The notes under the pieces were generated by a model that made no database searches, was not told where the DNA came from, and worked only from the letters and a program-made list of their open reading frames with translations. From positions 4,650,001 to 4,714,000 of the forward strand of contig JAPXFQ010000899.1 of the NCBI GenBank assembly GCA_028564705.1: DNA of 64,000 nucleotides, in the 5' to 3' direction. Below, piece by piece: positions 47,461 through 58,260 of the stretch. Numbering within the stretch: position 1 is the first letter of the stretch; every line of letters starts with the position of its first letter. The translations under genes and the position numbers were made by a program. This DNA is from Apricaphanius iberus. Taxonomy: Eukaryota; Chordata; Actinopteri; Cyprinodontiformes; Aphaniidae.

Positions 47461-48286
47461 TGTCAAGTCTTCTTCAAATTTGCACAAACCCCACTTGAAA
47501 GGGATCGTTCTGGAGGTAATAGAGGAATCCACTCAGAGGCAGTTGTTTGATTCTCTGTTTCTTTTCTTTTATTCAATTCAGCATAATTTTTCAAACAGCC
47601 AACCAGCCAACCAGGTGAAAAACCTTAAAAGTACATAGAAAAAAAATACAAGAATTAGCAACTTTATAGATTACATATTCAATAAATATTTTAAATGCAA
47701 TAATGTACTTCACTCTACAGCAACATTCATTCTACAAAGAACTAATAAATCCCATACAGAGATACATAAATACCAAGGAAATAATGTGTGACACATGCTA
47801 CCATTCCCTAACAATTTCCCTTACAAACTGCTTATAGTTTCACTTAACAGCCTTTACGCCACTGAACAAAACAAGCAGCTGAAATCAAACTAAAAGTGCA
47901 CCTTTAAATTGACAATTCATCCATCCGCATCATTCACTCCTGAATATTTGACACATGGCAACGAAAACATTTTAAACACTCACCACTCACCACAAATCAA
48001 AGCAAAGAAAGAACATAACCAAAGTATCACCATAAGCCTTAAATAGCTTATGTTCACTCAGAATATAATGTTATTACAATGATGAAGTCGGCTTCCCTCC
48101 AGACCCTCCTTGGTGCCAAACTTTCCAGTGTGTGTTCAGTCTTGAGTCTCTACCAACTGCCTTAATTATACAACTCACTACAGGTGCAACCCCACTTTCC
48201 TGCCTGCAATACCACAACCCACCACCATTATTGCAGATTTAAACCCAGCAGTGATGCAAATACAGACAAGGTAGTTTGACTTCACA
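47461..48286 (-). repeat. BEL element 5' LTR (right copy)
   Basis: 826 bp, direct copy of 40283-41105, followed by the GCAAC target duplication at 48287-48291. Because the element is read on the minus strand, transcription would start in this copy. Confidence 0.93.
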
Positions 48287-48299
48287 GCAACAATATATT

Positions 48300-49010
48300 G
48301 TTTTTTTTTTTTGTCTTTTGTTTTTTTGTTTTCTTTAACTGTAATGAGATTGACTTGCTTGTATATTGTGAATCATTGTCCTGCAACATCAACCAAACAT
48401 GCTTGAATTTAAGATTTTGAACTGATGGCCGTGGATTCTCTTTTAGGACTTTCTGGTAGACAGCAGAGCTTACAGTTACATAATTTTTTCGAAATCCTGA
48501 AGCACCAAAGCAGCCTACCATTTCTTATCAGCACCATAATCGACTGCTGGTATGACCTTCATCTTGTGAAATTCTTTTAGTTTTATACTAGAGGTAAAAG
48601 GATATAAACCTTAAAAAAGATAATTTATTTGGGGATAATAAAGAGGTTTTCTGCCAAATGTGATTTTTTTCCCTTGAAACTCCCCCATAGATACTGTTTT
48701 TGCCAAGTTTATTTCGTATTGTTGAATAAAGAACACTAAATGTATCCAAGGGAAGGTCTGAAGTGCTTCAGATTTTGTTTTTGATTCTTTTCTGGCCTCC
48801 TGTATTGGTTGGTTTGTGCACTCCTCGCATAATTTTGCCTGATCGTTCCTGGGAAGGTTCACTGTTGTTCTATTTTTTCCTAGTTTGTGGATAATGGCTC
48901 TCAATAAGGTTCAATAAGATAGTCAAAAGCCTTTGAAATGGTTTTACAGCCATTTCCACAGACACACTGCTTAAAGATTTTGATAATTTTTTTTCCTCAA
49001 TTTTTCTTGA
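48300..49010 (-). pseudogene. Tc1/mariner transposase fragment
   Basis: Minus-strand frame at 48611-48904 reads MRAIIHKLGKNRTTVNLPRN, IQEARKESKTKSEALQ and, further on, LAKTVSMGEFQGKKITFGR, the N-terminal helix-turn-helix part of a Tc1 transposase. Plus-strand blocks TTTGTGGATAATGGCTCTCA and CTGGTAGACAGCAGAGCTTA are typical of this teleost family. Stops and frameshifts present; the catalytic domain is scrambled. Confidence 0.78.
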
Positions 49011-49517
49011 TTATTTGGGACACACTGTGCTTGTTTTTGAGAGCATAAACTTGTCAGACAGGTTTGATTTCTCTCAACGGTCTGCAACCTTGACAATCCC
49101 AAGAGCCATTTTTCCCCTCAGTCCAATAAATGAAGCTTGTTTAGAGCCACAAATAGACAACTTAGAAAGAGATATTATCTAAGGAAATGTGTTATATGTG
49201 GTATACTTTAACAAGCTAGGTTAAAACATGAAAACGGTCACAGAGGACTATCGCCCTAGGCCACACCCGCTGATTTGGGAATGCATCGCCACAACAGACA
49301 AGAGAGCACAAAACACCAGTTGCATTTCACTCACCTGTGTTTTATTTTCTGTAACTTTAAATGGTTTTCCTTTTGGGACTCTGATAATTTATCCTAAAGT
49401 TGAAATAGTAGCAGCCGACTGTTTCTCCATTCCTGACATTATTGAGTGGAGAACCTCTACACCAGTGGTGTTCTGTTGTAGAATGCAACAGCCTGTAATG
49501 AGTGGAGGAGCCACATC

Positions 49518-50400
49518 AGAGGCGTTACTAGACCTTAATTACTGGGGCACATGCCTTACAAAAAGTCTCCAGTGCCCCAGTAAAATTATAGTGCTGCTCT
49601 TGGTGGAAACGGCATTCATGAGCGCATCTCCGTGTCTGCATGAATCAAGCCTGCCACTTATCAGCCAATAAAAATTAAAAAAAATTTAAAAAGGGGCCAT
49701 ATTAGCCAATCAGGACATAGCACCTCTGTAGCTGGGTAAGATTGAACCCAACAACCAATGAAAATCGTTCACATGATTCTTCAGAGTGTTTTGTACACAG
49801 ACACAGTAGTCTCGGCTACACGGTGGAAATCGCTTGAGCTCGTCACATCACTTTGAGCACAGAGTAAGTCATCCCCTGTTTTAATGTTACAACAAATACA
49901 CAACTTGTTAGACAGAAAAAATGACAAGTTGATCGCTGTTAGAGAATGTTGCCCCCATAACTAGCATCTGTTTTTCAATGCTTAGCGTCATTGTGGCCTA
50001 AATTTAGTAGTTTAATTAAGTTTACCAGCACACACACTCACACCATGCATAGTCTGCATGCACGTACGAGACAATTAATAATGATTTATACGTATACTAT
50101 AGAGAGAGTCCTGTAAAAGTAGCTTATACCATTTGTGAAGCTGTTCTACTGTAAAACTTAACATAGCCTTCTGATAAACTATTCAAAGATGGACATCAGA
50201 AAATTCTTCCTGAACAGAGGCAGAGGGAGAGGAACAGAGAGGCAAGATGAGGAGGACGAGGGAGGTACGATAATTGTCCACATTAACAATAACATTAATA
50301 TTTATGCTGCTAATAGCAAGTGCTGTGATTTGATCAATGGTTTAATCGCGAATTTAAATAAGTTTGTTGCATTTACGAATGTAGTCTATAGGTGATAATT
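49518..50400 (+). mobile_element. hAT-like element, 5' end with start of an open frame
   Basis: Begins CAGAGGCGTTACTAGACC, a hAT-type terminal sequence, followed by TTACTGGGGCACATGCC and, about 70 bases later, TCCAGTGCCCCAGTA. An ATG at 50189 opens MDIRKFFLNRGRGRGTERQD and an acidic run, similar to the N-terminus of hAT-family transposase-like proteins of fish. The frame ends at 50395 and no BED finger or dimerisation domain follows, so only the 5' end is present. Confidence 0.5.
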
Positions 50401-50437
50401 TAATCATTTGCCAATAAAGTAGCCTATAATAATCTAC

Positions 50438-50473
50438 ACGGAGTCAGAGTAGCCTACTCAGACTCTGTGGTAT
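50438..50473. repeat. imperfect palindrome
   Basis: CACGGAGTCAGAGTAG faces CTACTCAGACTCTGTG with two mismatches in 16-bp arms. It lies just past the hAT-like fragment. Confidence 0.75.
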
Positions 50474-53199
50474 GTGGTATAATATTCATTTTAATTTGTT
50501 CGAAGCTATATTTTAATTGTATATATTGTCCTTGTCATTCCACAGTTCATTTTCAATTTCCTGCCAAATTATTGGCTTTCTTTAATTCGACTAACGCTCA
50601 TCATCCCAGTAGACTTTGGATAACCTAATTTTATTGGAAGATACCACCATTTAAGATAAATATTTTCTTCAACAGTTGCAAAAGTCATAAAGGGATTCCA
50701 TTTGTTGAGAATTACTTAATTATATCCACCTTAAACAACCTTTTCAATAAATAAATAAATATAGAAACAATCCAATGCCAAAACAACATGTTTCATCCCC
50801 AATCTACAGCTTATCAAATATTTATACTGTGTCCACAGCTTTTTGGGTTGTTCTTTAATGCAGTAGGTAAATTTAAGCTTCAACTTTTCAAAGCACAGGG
50901 ACTGCATTAAGGTTTTAATAGTGCCAGATTTTCTGCAGCACTAATTTATGTAAAGGCCAAGCCAAAAGTAAATGTCAACAGGAAAGATCCCCCTGCAAAG
51001 CTCAGTTATCAACAGCATAGACTGAGCACTGAGGTCAAAGGGGTTACTGATTGGAGCCACACCAAAAGCCACAGCTCAAGTTGAAAACTAACTTTGTGAT
51101 TCCTGCTTTTTATTTCTTCTCATTCAGTTTCTGCTGTAAGAATTTGTAGGGGTTTTTTGCTCTACCACTAAATTGTTTTCAGTAACAAGTATATAACTAT
51201 CGTGGTTCCCAAAAACTACTTGGTTAAGGCTGGAAATATATCCTGGCCTGGCACTAAACACAAAAGAAAACATACTTTGTTCATGAAATTTCCTGCAATG
51301 GTCACTTCACAAAAATAACCTTCAGATAAAAAAATAAATAAAAAATAACTGTAGCTTCACCATGCAAGTTGTAAACTAACAAGGTATTATTCTAACCTAA
51401 TTTGAGCTTTTGAGACATGAGAGTAAGAGCAGGTTGCTCCAAACAAAACTGTACAGAATTAATTAGTTTGAAATAACCATATTACGACATCATAAACCAC
51501 TTAGTCAGCAACATCGTACATCTTACCATCAATAAAAGGTTGCCAAATGTAATTTCACACAACTACATATTTGTAAGTATCAAATGTAACATAAAGGCAT
51601 CTGATTTAAAAAGAAACTTGCACGTAGTTTATCTCACGTGACATTTACCAGCATACCCTCATAATTTTGTTTGTATCTTTTATGGCCCTGGCTCCCGCAT
51701 GCTGACAGAGACCTACTTCTTTTCTTGTGACATATTTTAACAGAGAATGACCTTAACCTAAAACCTGCATAGACTGTGTGCAGTTTTACAGAAAGCCATC
51801 CCAAATTCTGTATTTGCATGCCAATATGAAGAACGTGTCTAGTTTTAAATGAGAAAAATATTAAAGCTAAAAATTAGAAACATACAAAAAGTCACTCCAG
51901 AATGAAAAAAAAATGCTATTACAAGCTGCGCCTGAGAAACACCCTGGTATTTCTTGTTCCGGGAAAAAAAATAAAAATCTGTCATTCTCAACCTCTGTGG
52001 TTATTACTTCATGGTTCAACTTTTATATACAGAAGATAAAATACAATATTTGATATAGTTCTATAATTGCAGGATTCACAGCCTCATTTAAAGGCTATAA
52101 AAGAAATATTGAGCTCTTTTCTTTTAAAGTTACCTCCTAGTGTACCTGCAAAACAGACAATTTTACTGGTACAACTAACTTTCTCTCCACTCAATCAGAA
52201 ATCAGCAAAACAAACACAAAATTGAAACGCACCACCAGACTGAGGCTTAAAACATGTCAGACAGTTTGCCAAGGGAAAGACCTTCACCAGTTTGTTTACA
52301 GCGCAGTAATCTGGAGCAGAGATCTTGATTGTGTGCTGGCAGAACATCAGCAGCGGTGCCGTGACTCAAAGGCCACACGGCAATTACGCTGGCCTCTTAT
52401 CTGTATGAATAGGAGGCTTGTTACGACAGTAGAGCTGGCTTAAAGACAGATGGATGTATGGAGAACTAGTACAAAAAAAGCTCCCTACCAGAAAATGCCT
52501 TGATGTCTTTCCTTAGTAATATCAGCCCTGGTCACGACATGAGGCCAGAGAAGAATTAGCTTATAGCTTAGTGAAAATCATGCTAATCTATCAGAAACAT
52601 TTTTTTTTCAATCAAATCAATTACAGCCTCTCTTTGACAGAATTCAAAAAAATGATCTATTTCTTAAGTGGTTTACGAGACCCTTCCAAATAGCAGATAA
52701 CAATTTATGTATCGTTATCATTATTATACTATTATAATGTCACACCGAAAATCTACCTTTCAAATTGAATACATTTCAGAATAGGAGAAAACAGGAAAAA
52801 TGATAAAATTCCCACCTTCTCGGAGTGCCTCAATTCCGTTAAACTGAATGTAACAAAAGGTATTTTTTCATCGCTGTTATAATAATGCCTACCTGCCCAT
52901 GCATGAACCTGTTACAGAACTAGAGAGTTCTTTCCAAGACTGACTCTTGCATCCTAGGTGTACAAAGGCGCTTTATAATAGGCCCTTCCTCCCAGAAGCT
53001 GCTAGACTCTAAAACCATCCCCAGTCCCAAGTCAAACTCAAAACTCAAACTCAGCAAGATTTTATAACTCTTGCCATTGTTTGTAAAGTTTTTTGCATTT
53101 CAAATAACATCTCTTGGTTATAATGTAGAATTGTTTGAAATATAGTTAGTTCTTTTCCAAATTTGGTTTAAATTATCATTATAATTTCTTTGTATTTAT
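50474..53199. other. intergenic, no gene recognised
   Basis: AT-rich. The open frames at 51634-51819 and 52222-52443 have no recognisable motif. No transposon family was identified here. Confidence 0.45.
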
Positions 53200-53540
53200 G
53201 TTTTTCTTGAAGACTTTAGTGTTTTTGATTTTTGAACATCTTTGTTTCCATGTTTCCCCTCCCTGCTCATAATGTTTGTTCACCTTTCTGTTTTATTGCT
53301 TCCCTGGTTTATTAGCCTTTGTTAGTTCCCTGTAGATACCTTATCCTTAGCAAAGTTCCTTGTTTAGGACGGTTCCTAATTATTTCTGGTTTCCTCCTTG
53401 CCATTTTGCTTTCTGACCCAGTTAATTGTTTCCATCGGCTCTCACCCTCTCACCTGCATCTGCTCCGACTAATTAGGTCTCAGGTTTTTCACGAATTTTC
53501 TCACTCTTCTTCAGTCTACATAAGCACCCCAGTTGTCTTA
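53200..53540 (+). repeat. older dispersed repeat, left part (host of the nested DNA element)
   Basis: Pyrimidine-rich with CCTGTAGATACC, CTCACCTGCATCTGCTCC and ATAAGCACCCCAGTTGTC. Continues after the nested element with TTCTGTGTTGTTCCTTCC and CTGCATTTGGGTCC near 54650. A recurring fish repeat style, family not named. Confidence 0.45.
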
Positions 53541-54543
53541 CGGTGCTTATACACCGAATGCAATAGACGCGACCAGAGAGTCCAATTTACACTTAAAGTC
53601 AACGGAGGAGCGCTATTAAGCCTGAGTTTGGATCCCGCAACACGTCCGAAGCAAATTTGCGTCGCTAACAAGCGTTTCTGCCTGATTTACGCAACAAAGT
53701 ATTGCGGCTGGTGCGTTTCAGGCGCGGCCCAAAACACACGCTGCATTTTACGTCTGCCGCAGAAATCAGAGAAATCTCAACTACAGCTTCTAGTCATGAC
53801 ATAACAACTAATCAGCTGAGGGGTGTCCGTGGTGCTGGGACTGACTGAAGTCACTGCATCAGCGGGGCAAGTAAACTGATAAACACTGTGGCTAATCGCC
53901 CCGAGCTACATGACACCAGCTGTTTTCTATACAGAGACAGGAATAAAAAATAAATAAACATCATAAAGAGGTTAAACTATTTAGACAGGAATGCTCTTGA
54001 GAGGTTTGTTGTTGGCTCTTAAAAGAGCTGTTGTGGCCGCAAAACAGCTTCCTCACCTGGACACCCAGGCCTGGTAATGTCTCCACCAAAGCACATCCCA
54101 CACCGCTCACATATAAACTTTTATTAAAAGCAGACAGATGGACAGCTGCTCAGCTTGGTAGATGGTGTGGCGGCGGGGCAAAGCTTGGACCTTCGCAGAA
54201 AAAACTGGCCGAGGAGCCGGGCTGTTAATTTATCCCTCCACCGCTGCTCAACTGGGTCTACCCCCGCAGCAGCGGTCCTGACATTTAACGTGGTCAGCTC
54301 ATAGACCAGAGTCCACCGGGAGCTCCCGGAGGGTCGGGGGAAGGAGGGAGGGAGGAGGAGGGCAGCAGAGCGGTCCCAGTCAGGATACTTCCACATTTCC
54401 GGTTCACGCACGTGAAAACGGCATATTTTAAAGGCGCGGCCAGTTCACTTTGGACACGCTTCAAGGTGTGAATCTTATGGCAAGCAGCTGGGGGCGTGTC
54501 ACCCTTTTTGGTCACGTCTATCACGTTCGGTGTGGAAGCACCG
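53541..54543. mobile_element. 1003-bp DNA element with 34-bp terminal inverted repeats
   Basis: Left end CGGTGCTTATACACCGAATG continuing to GACGCGACC (53541-53574); right end is its inverted copy at 54510-54543 with 6 mismatches in 34. The inside is GC- and CpG-richer than the flanks and encodes no transposase, so it is a non-autonomous element. Flanking TTA (left) and CTA (right) may be a mutated 3-bp duplication as in PIF/Harbinger, but this is not certain. It splits an older repeat. Confidence 0.72.
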
Positions 54544-54705
54544 CTAGTTCTGTGTTGTTCCTTCCCGTCCCTGGGTTTCGGTGTTTTGCCTTCCTGTTTA
54601 TTTTGTAAGTATTTCTTTGTTCCTTTATTGAAAAGCCTAAAAATTTCTCAGCTGCATTTGGGTCCTTTATTCACCAAACCTGACACTCTGGTGTTATTTG
54701 CACAT
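54544..54705 (+). repeat. older dispersed repeat, right part
   Basis: Continuation of 53200-53540 after the nested element, ending CAGCTGCATTTGGGTCC and AAACCTGACACTC. Followed by T- and G-runs at 54715-54750. Confidence 0.45.
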
Positions 54706-54750
54706 TTCGGTTGATTTTTTTATTTGTTTTTTTTTTTTGGGGGGGGGGGT

Positions 54751-55387
54751 TGCTTCTTGTAAATAGTCTTTTGGGGTTTTTCATGGACAAATATATATGC
54801 ACATTTTGTTTTCTTATGAATTACCGTTTAGATAAATAAATCTGGCTGGTATCAGGAACATAATGACCATTAACTAATGCTCATCCTTAATGTTCCTCTG
54901 CTGCCACACCATTAGCTGCTTTGCTTTGTCAGTGTGAAGGAAAACTTAGATTTGAGTTTGAAGTCTTTGAAATCACTTTAATGGGAGTGGGAGAGAAAAA
55001 TAACACAGCCTCACTCTGACCCTCCCCTCTGGGTAACGCAGCCTCCATCACTCCTAAATAAAGAAACAACACCTTTGATTTTCACACAAGAAACATACCT
55101 TCACTTTGCTCTCCAATCCTTTCAACTAACTTTATCAGTCACGTCTTCACCTCTGCACACAGGATGTGGGGTGGATGTGAGCGGCCATGAATGAAATGAA
55201 GTTACAGCTGTAGAATTCCAGCTGCTAAAGGTTTGTGCCCCATAGCAGCTCATATCTAAAAATTTATCAAAACTGTAACCTGAAAATACTGTACCAACAA
55301 TTTGGACTGTAGCAGGCATTGAAAGCCAGACGTGCCACAATTTGATAAATAAAATTGTCAAACATTTTGTATTTATACTTGTGAGTT
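54751..55387. other. intergenic, nothing recognised
   Basis: No gene or repeat family recognised up to the RTE insertion. Confidence 0.45.
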
Positions 55388-55393
55388 TTAAAT

Positions 55394-56640
55394 CCATCCA
55401 TCCATCCATCATCTTCCGCTTATCCGGGGTCGGGTCGCGGGGGCAGTAGCCTAAGCAAAGAGGCCCAGACTTCCCTCTCCCCGGCTACTTGGGCCAGCTC
55501 CTCGGGAGGAATCCCGAGGCGTTCCCAGGCCAGCTGGGAGACATAATCCCTCCAGCGGGTCCTGGGTCTTCCCCTGGGTCTCCTCCCGGTGGGACGTGCC
55601 CAGAACACCTCACCAGGGAGGCGTCCAGGAGGCATCCTGACCAGATGCCCAAGCCACCTCAACTGGCTCCTCTCGATGTGGAGGAGCAGCGGCTCTACTC
55701 TCTCAGACTGAGGTACTCTCACCCTATCTCTAAGGGAGAGCCCAGCCACCCTACGGAGGAAACTCATTTCAGCCGCCTGTATCCGCGATCTCGTTCTTTC
55801 GGTCACCACCCAGCGTTCGTGACCATAGATGAGGGTAGGAACGTAGATCGACCGGTAAATTGAGAGCTTTGCCTTTCGGCTCAGCTCTCTCTTCACCACG
55901 ACAGACCGGTACAGCGCCCGCATAACTGCAGACGCCTTACCAATCCGTCCATCGATCTCCCGCTCCATTTTTCCCTCATTCGTGAACAAGACCCCCAGAT
56001 ACCTAAACTCCCCCACTTGAGGAAGGACCTCATCCCCGACCCGGAGAAGGCACTCTACCCTTTTCCGGCTCAAGACCATGGTCTCGGATTTGGAGGTGCT
56101 GATCCTCATCCCAGCCGCTTCACACTCGGCTGCGAACCGCTCCAACGAGAGCTGTAGATCACGTTCGGATGAAGCCAACAAGACCACATCATCTGCGAAG
56201 AGCAGAGACCCGATCCTGAGGTCACCAAAACGGATCGCCTCAACACCTTGGCTGCGCCTAGAAATCCTGTCCATAAACATTATGAACAGGACCGGTGACA
56301 AAGGGCAACCTTGGCGGAGTCCAGCTCTCACCGGAAATGAGTCCGACTTACTGCCGGCAATGCGAACCAGACTCTGACACCGTTCATATAGGGACCTAAC
56401 AGCCCGTATCAAAGGGTCTGGTACCCCATACTCCCGGAGTACCCTCCACAGGACACCCCGAGGGACACGGTCGAATGCCTTCTCCAAGTCCACAAAGCAC
56501 ATGTAGACCGGTTGGGCGAACTCCCACGCACCCTCCAGGACCCTGCCGAGGGTGTAGAGCTGGTCCAGTGTTCCACGGCCAGGACGAAAACCGCATTGTT
56601 CCTCCTGGATCCGAGGTTCGACTATCCGTCGGACCCACCG
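55394..56640 (-). mobile_element. 5'-truncated RTE-clade (Rex3-like) LINE with open reading frame
   Basis: The minus-strand frame is open from the truncation point at 56640 to the stop at 55420, about 406 residues. It carries QEEQCGFRPGRGTLDQLYTL, VDLEKAFDRVPR (motif A), GLRQGCPLSPVLF (motif B) and LLFADDVVLLA (catalytic), then the C-terminal RWLGHLVRMPPGRLPGEVF and RPRGRPRTRWRDYV blocks. The endonuclease domain is missing through 5' truncation. The 3' end is a (GGAT)n tail, seen as CCATCCATCC at 55394. TTAAAT at 55388-55393 and 56641-56646 is a plausible target duplication. GC content is far above the flanks. The clade assignment is from the motifs and tail. Confidence 0.88.
55420..56502 (-). 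CDS. RTE reverse transcriptase frame (partial)
   Basis: 360 codons from an internal Met; the same frame runs on without stops to 56640. It contains the RT catalytic ADD motif at about residues 103-106 and the Arg-rich C-terminus. It is a fragment of a larger endonuclease-RT protein of about 1000 residues and cannot be an independent gene. Confidence 0.88.
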   Translation of the reverse strand: MCFVDLEKAFDRVPRGVLWRVLREYGVPDPLIRAVRSLYERCQSLVRIAGSKSDSFPVRAGLRQGCPLSPVLFIMFMDRISRRSQGVEAIRFGDLRIGSLLFADDVVLLASSERDLQLSLERFAAECEAAGMRISTSKSETMVLSRKRVECLLRVGDEVLPQVGEFRYLGVLFTNEGKMEREIDGRIGKASAVMRALYRSVVVKRELSRKAKLSIYRSIYVPTLIYGHERWVVTERTRSRIQAAEMSFLRRVAGLSLRDRVRVPQSERVEPLLLHIERSQLRWLGHLVRMPPGRLPGEVFWARPTGRRPRGRPRTRWRDYVSQLAWERLGIPPEELAQVAGEREVWASLLRLLPPRPDPG

Positions 56641-56646
56641 TTAAAT

Positions 56647-58069
56647 AACGGTTTAAATTAATTATTTTCTGAGCTGGTTTGATCTTTTAAAATGCCAGGA
56701 GATGAGTTGATATTAGGGTTGATTTAGTAAGGCACCATAGCAAATTAAATTATAACACTTGTTCAATCAGCTACCCTCTTTTTTCTATAGTATCAGATCA
56801 ACACACCCCAGACACGACGTCTAAACAGCAAAATTGAACCCTATCAGATAAAACAAAAGAATACTTTTGCTTTGCATGGTCTCCATCTGATGATATGTGA
56901 TGTTGCAATTACCTATTAGCTTCCTGATGAATATTGGTTCTTGTTATTCAGGATGGCATACTATAAGTATATACTATCTGGAAGGCAGATGTATATTGAT
57001 CTTGATGAGTAAGGAAATGGTAACAAGGAAATAGCTGTTTCCCTAGAGTTTCCGATATCTATAGTTTTAGTAATCCCAAGAGTTTAATTACAAGGCTACT
57101 GGACTCCAGTTGACTTCTAATTCAGATTCTAGGATTATCATGTTCTTAATGACTGAGAATCTACATAAACATTGAATTAAAGCAATAATTACAAAGTTTA
57201 AAGAAAATTAAAGTGTGACAAACAGGACTGCTCGACTAAATAGGATTGCTACTCAACACAAACAGTGAAGATGGAAGTTAACAAAAAACATCTACAGCTC
57301 TTACTGTTACAAACGGCAGCAAAGAGTGACACCAAAACTCCATAACCACACGTAGGGCTCTAAATATCGGCACGCTAACAGGTTGTTTGGAAACTTGGCC
57401 AGCAAAAAAGCATGACAACAATAAACATATACATTTCATTTTTCTAAACTCTGGAGGTGTTTACTTTGGCCAGATGAGATCGAGGGGTAACAGATGCAGG
57501 CAATGGAGCAGTGCCTTCTTTCAATGCAAATGTATTGGAGGTGTCTTGCTGAAGTGCACATGGACGCACCAGATTACTACACTTCAGCAGTGGAAAGTTC
57601 CATCAGGAGCGACAATGCTTTTGAATTAAAACGTTTTGAAAAGAATCCTTGGCCACCAGGACTTGATGTTTTGCTGCAGCCCTGCTTCTTTTCCGATGGC
57701 TCTGAGGATCCCCATAGAAGTACATCGTATTATGAAATCTTTTAAACAAAAGAAATTGATACGTTTCTTAAAATAAAAAGCTTATAATTCAAACTGCACT
57801 AAAATCTGTGTAGTAAATCTAACCAAAAAAGAAAGACAAAAACAGCCTGGAACCAGAGCACACGGAAATGTTGCACAGAGCAATTAGATACTGCTTGAGA
57901 AGACACAAACATTATCAAAAAGCTCATGATTCTGCTGGTGTTTGTGAGTTCATTCTAGATTGTTTTCAGGTCAAGTTTTGTTAAGATGACAGTCTGATTT
58001 CCTTAGTTATAGGAAATGTCCTCTTCTTAGGGCAATGTGAAAAAAGATTATAAGTCATGCAATATGCAG
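56647..58069. other. intergenic, no gene recognised
   Basis: AT-rich. Two overlapping open frames at 57387-57745 lack recognisable motifs. Confidence 0.45.
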
Positions 58070-58260
58070 TGCCTTGCAAAAGTATTCATACTTCTTGAAC
58101 TTTTTCTCAATTTGTCATGCCAAAAACGAAAACTACTTTTCCGTCTAAGTCTCGTCCACACATTCAGTATCACTTCAGAGTCACTGTATTAATGTCAAGT
58201 CACAGATTGAGATTTAACGGCTTGTGTTTAGTTTTGTCTTTTAAAGTCAAGGACAAGATT
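58070..58260 (+). repeat. Tc1/mariner terminal scrap
   Basis: CAGTGCCTTGCAAAAGTATT followed by CATACTTCTTGAACTTTTTC, the terminal sequence of the teleost Tc1 family seen elsewhere in the window. No transposase follows. Confidence 0.6.

Larger units (their letters stand above)
40283..48286 (-). mobile_element. complete BEL/Pao LTR retrotransposon with 5-bp target duplication
   Basis: Two LTRs in direct orientation (40283-41105 and 47461-48286), each starting TGTCAAGTC and ending TTGACTTCACA as read on the plus strand. They are flanked by GCAAC at 40278-40282 and 48287-48291. Coding sequence is on the minus strand, so the right LTR is the 5' LTR. Internal region: gag start (47430 down), two in-frame TAA codons, then a long gag-pol frame with zinc-finger, A17-type protease, reverse transcriptase, RNase H and integrase. 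A 190-base A-rich tract (plus strand) sits in the RNase H part. The domain order protease-RT-RNase H-integrase with DUF1759-like gag and YVDD is that of BEL/Pao. An apparent primer-binding site was not identified with confidence; a TGGTTGTGAAC on the minus strand lies about 12 nt inside the 5' LTR. Confidence 0.95.

Noticed and set aside
53541..54543. CpG-rich block as the promoter CpG island of a gene
   Set aside because: It is bounded exactly by 34-bp inverted repeats, so the composition belongs to the mobile element; no exon follows.
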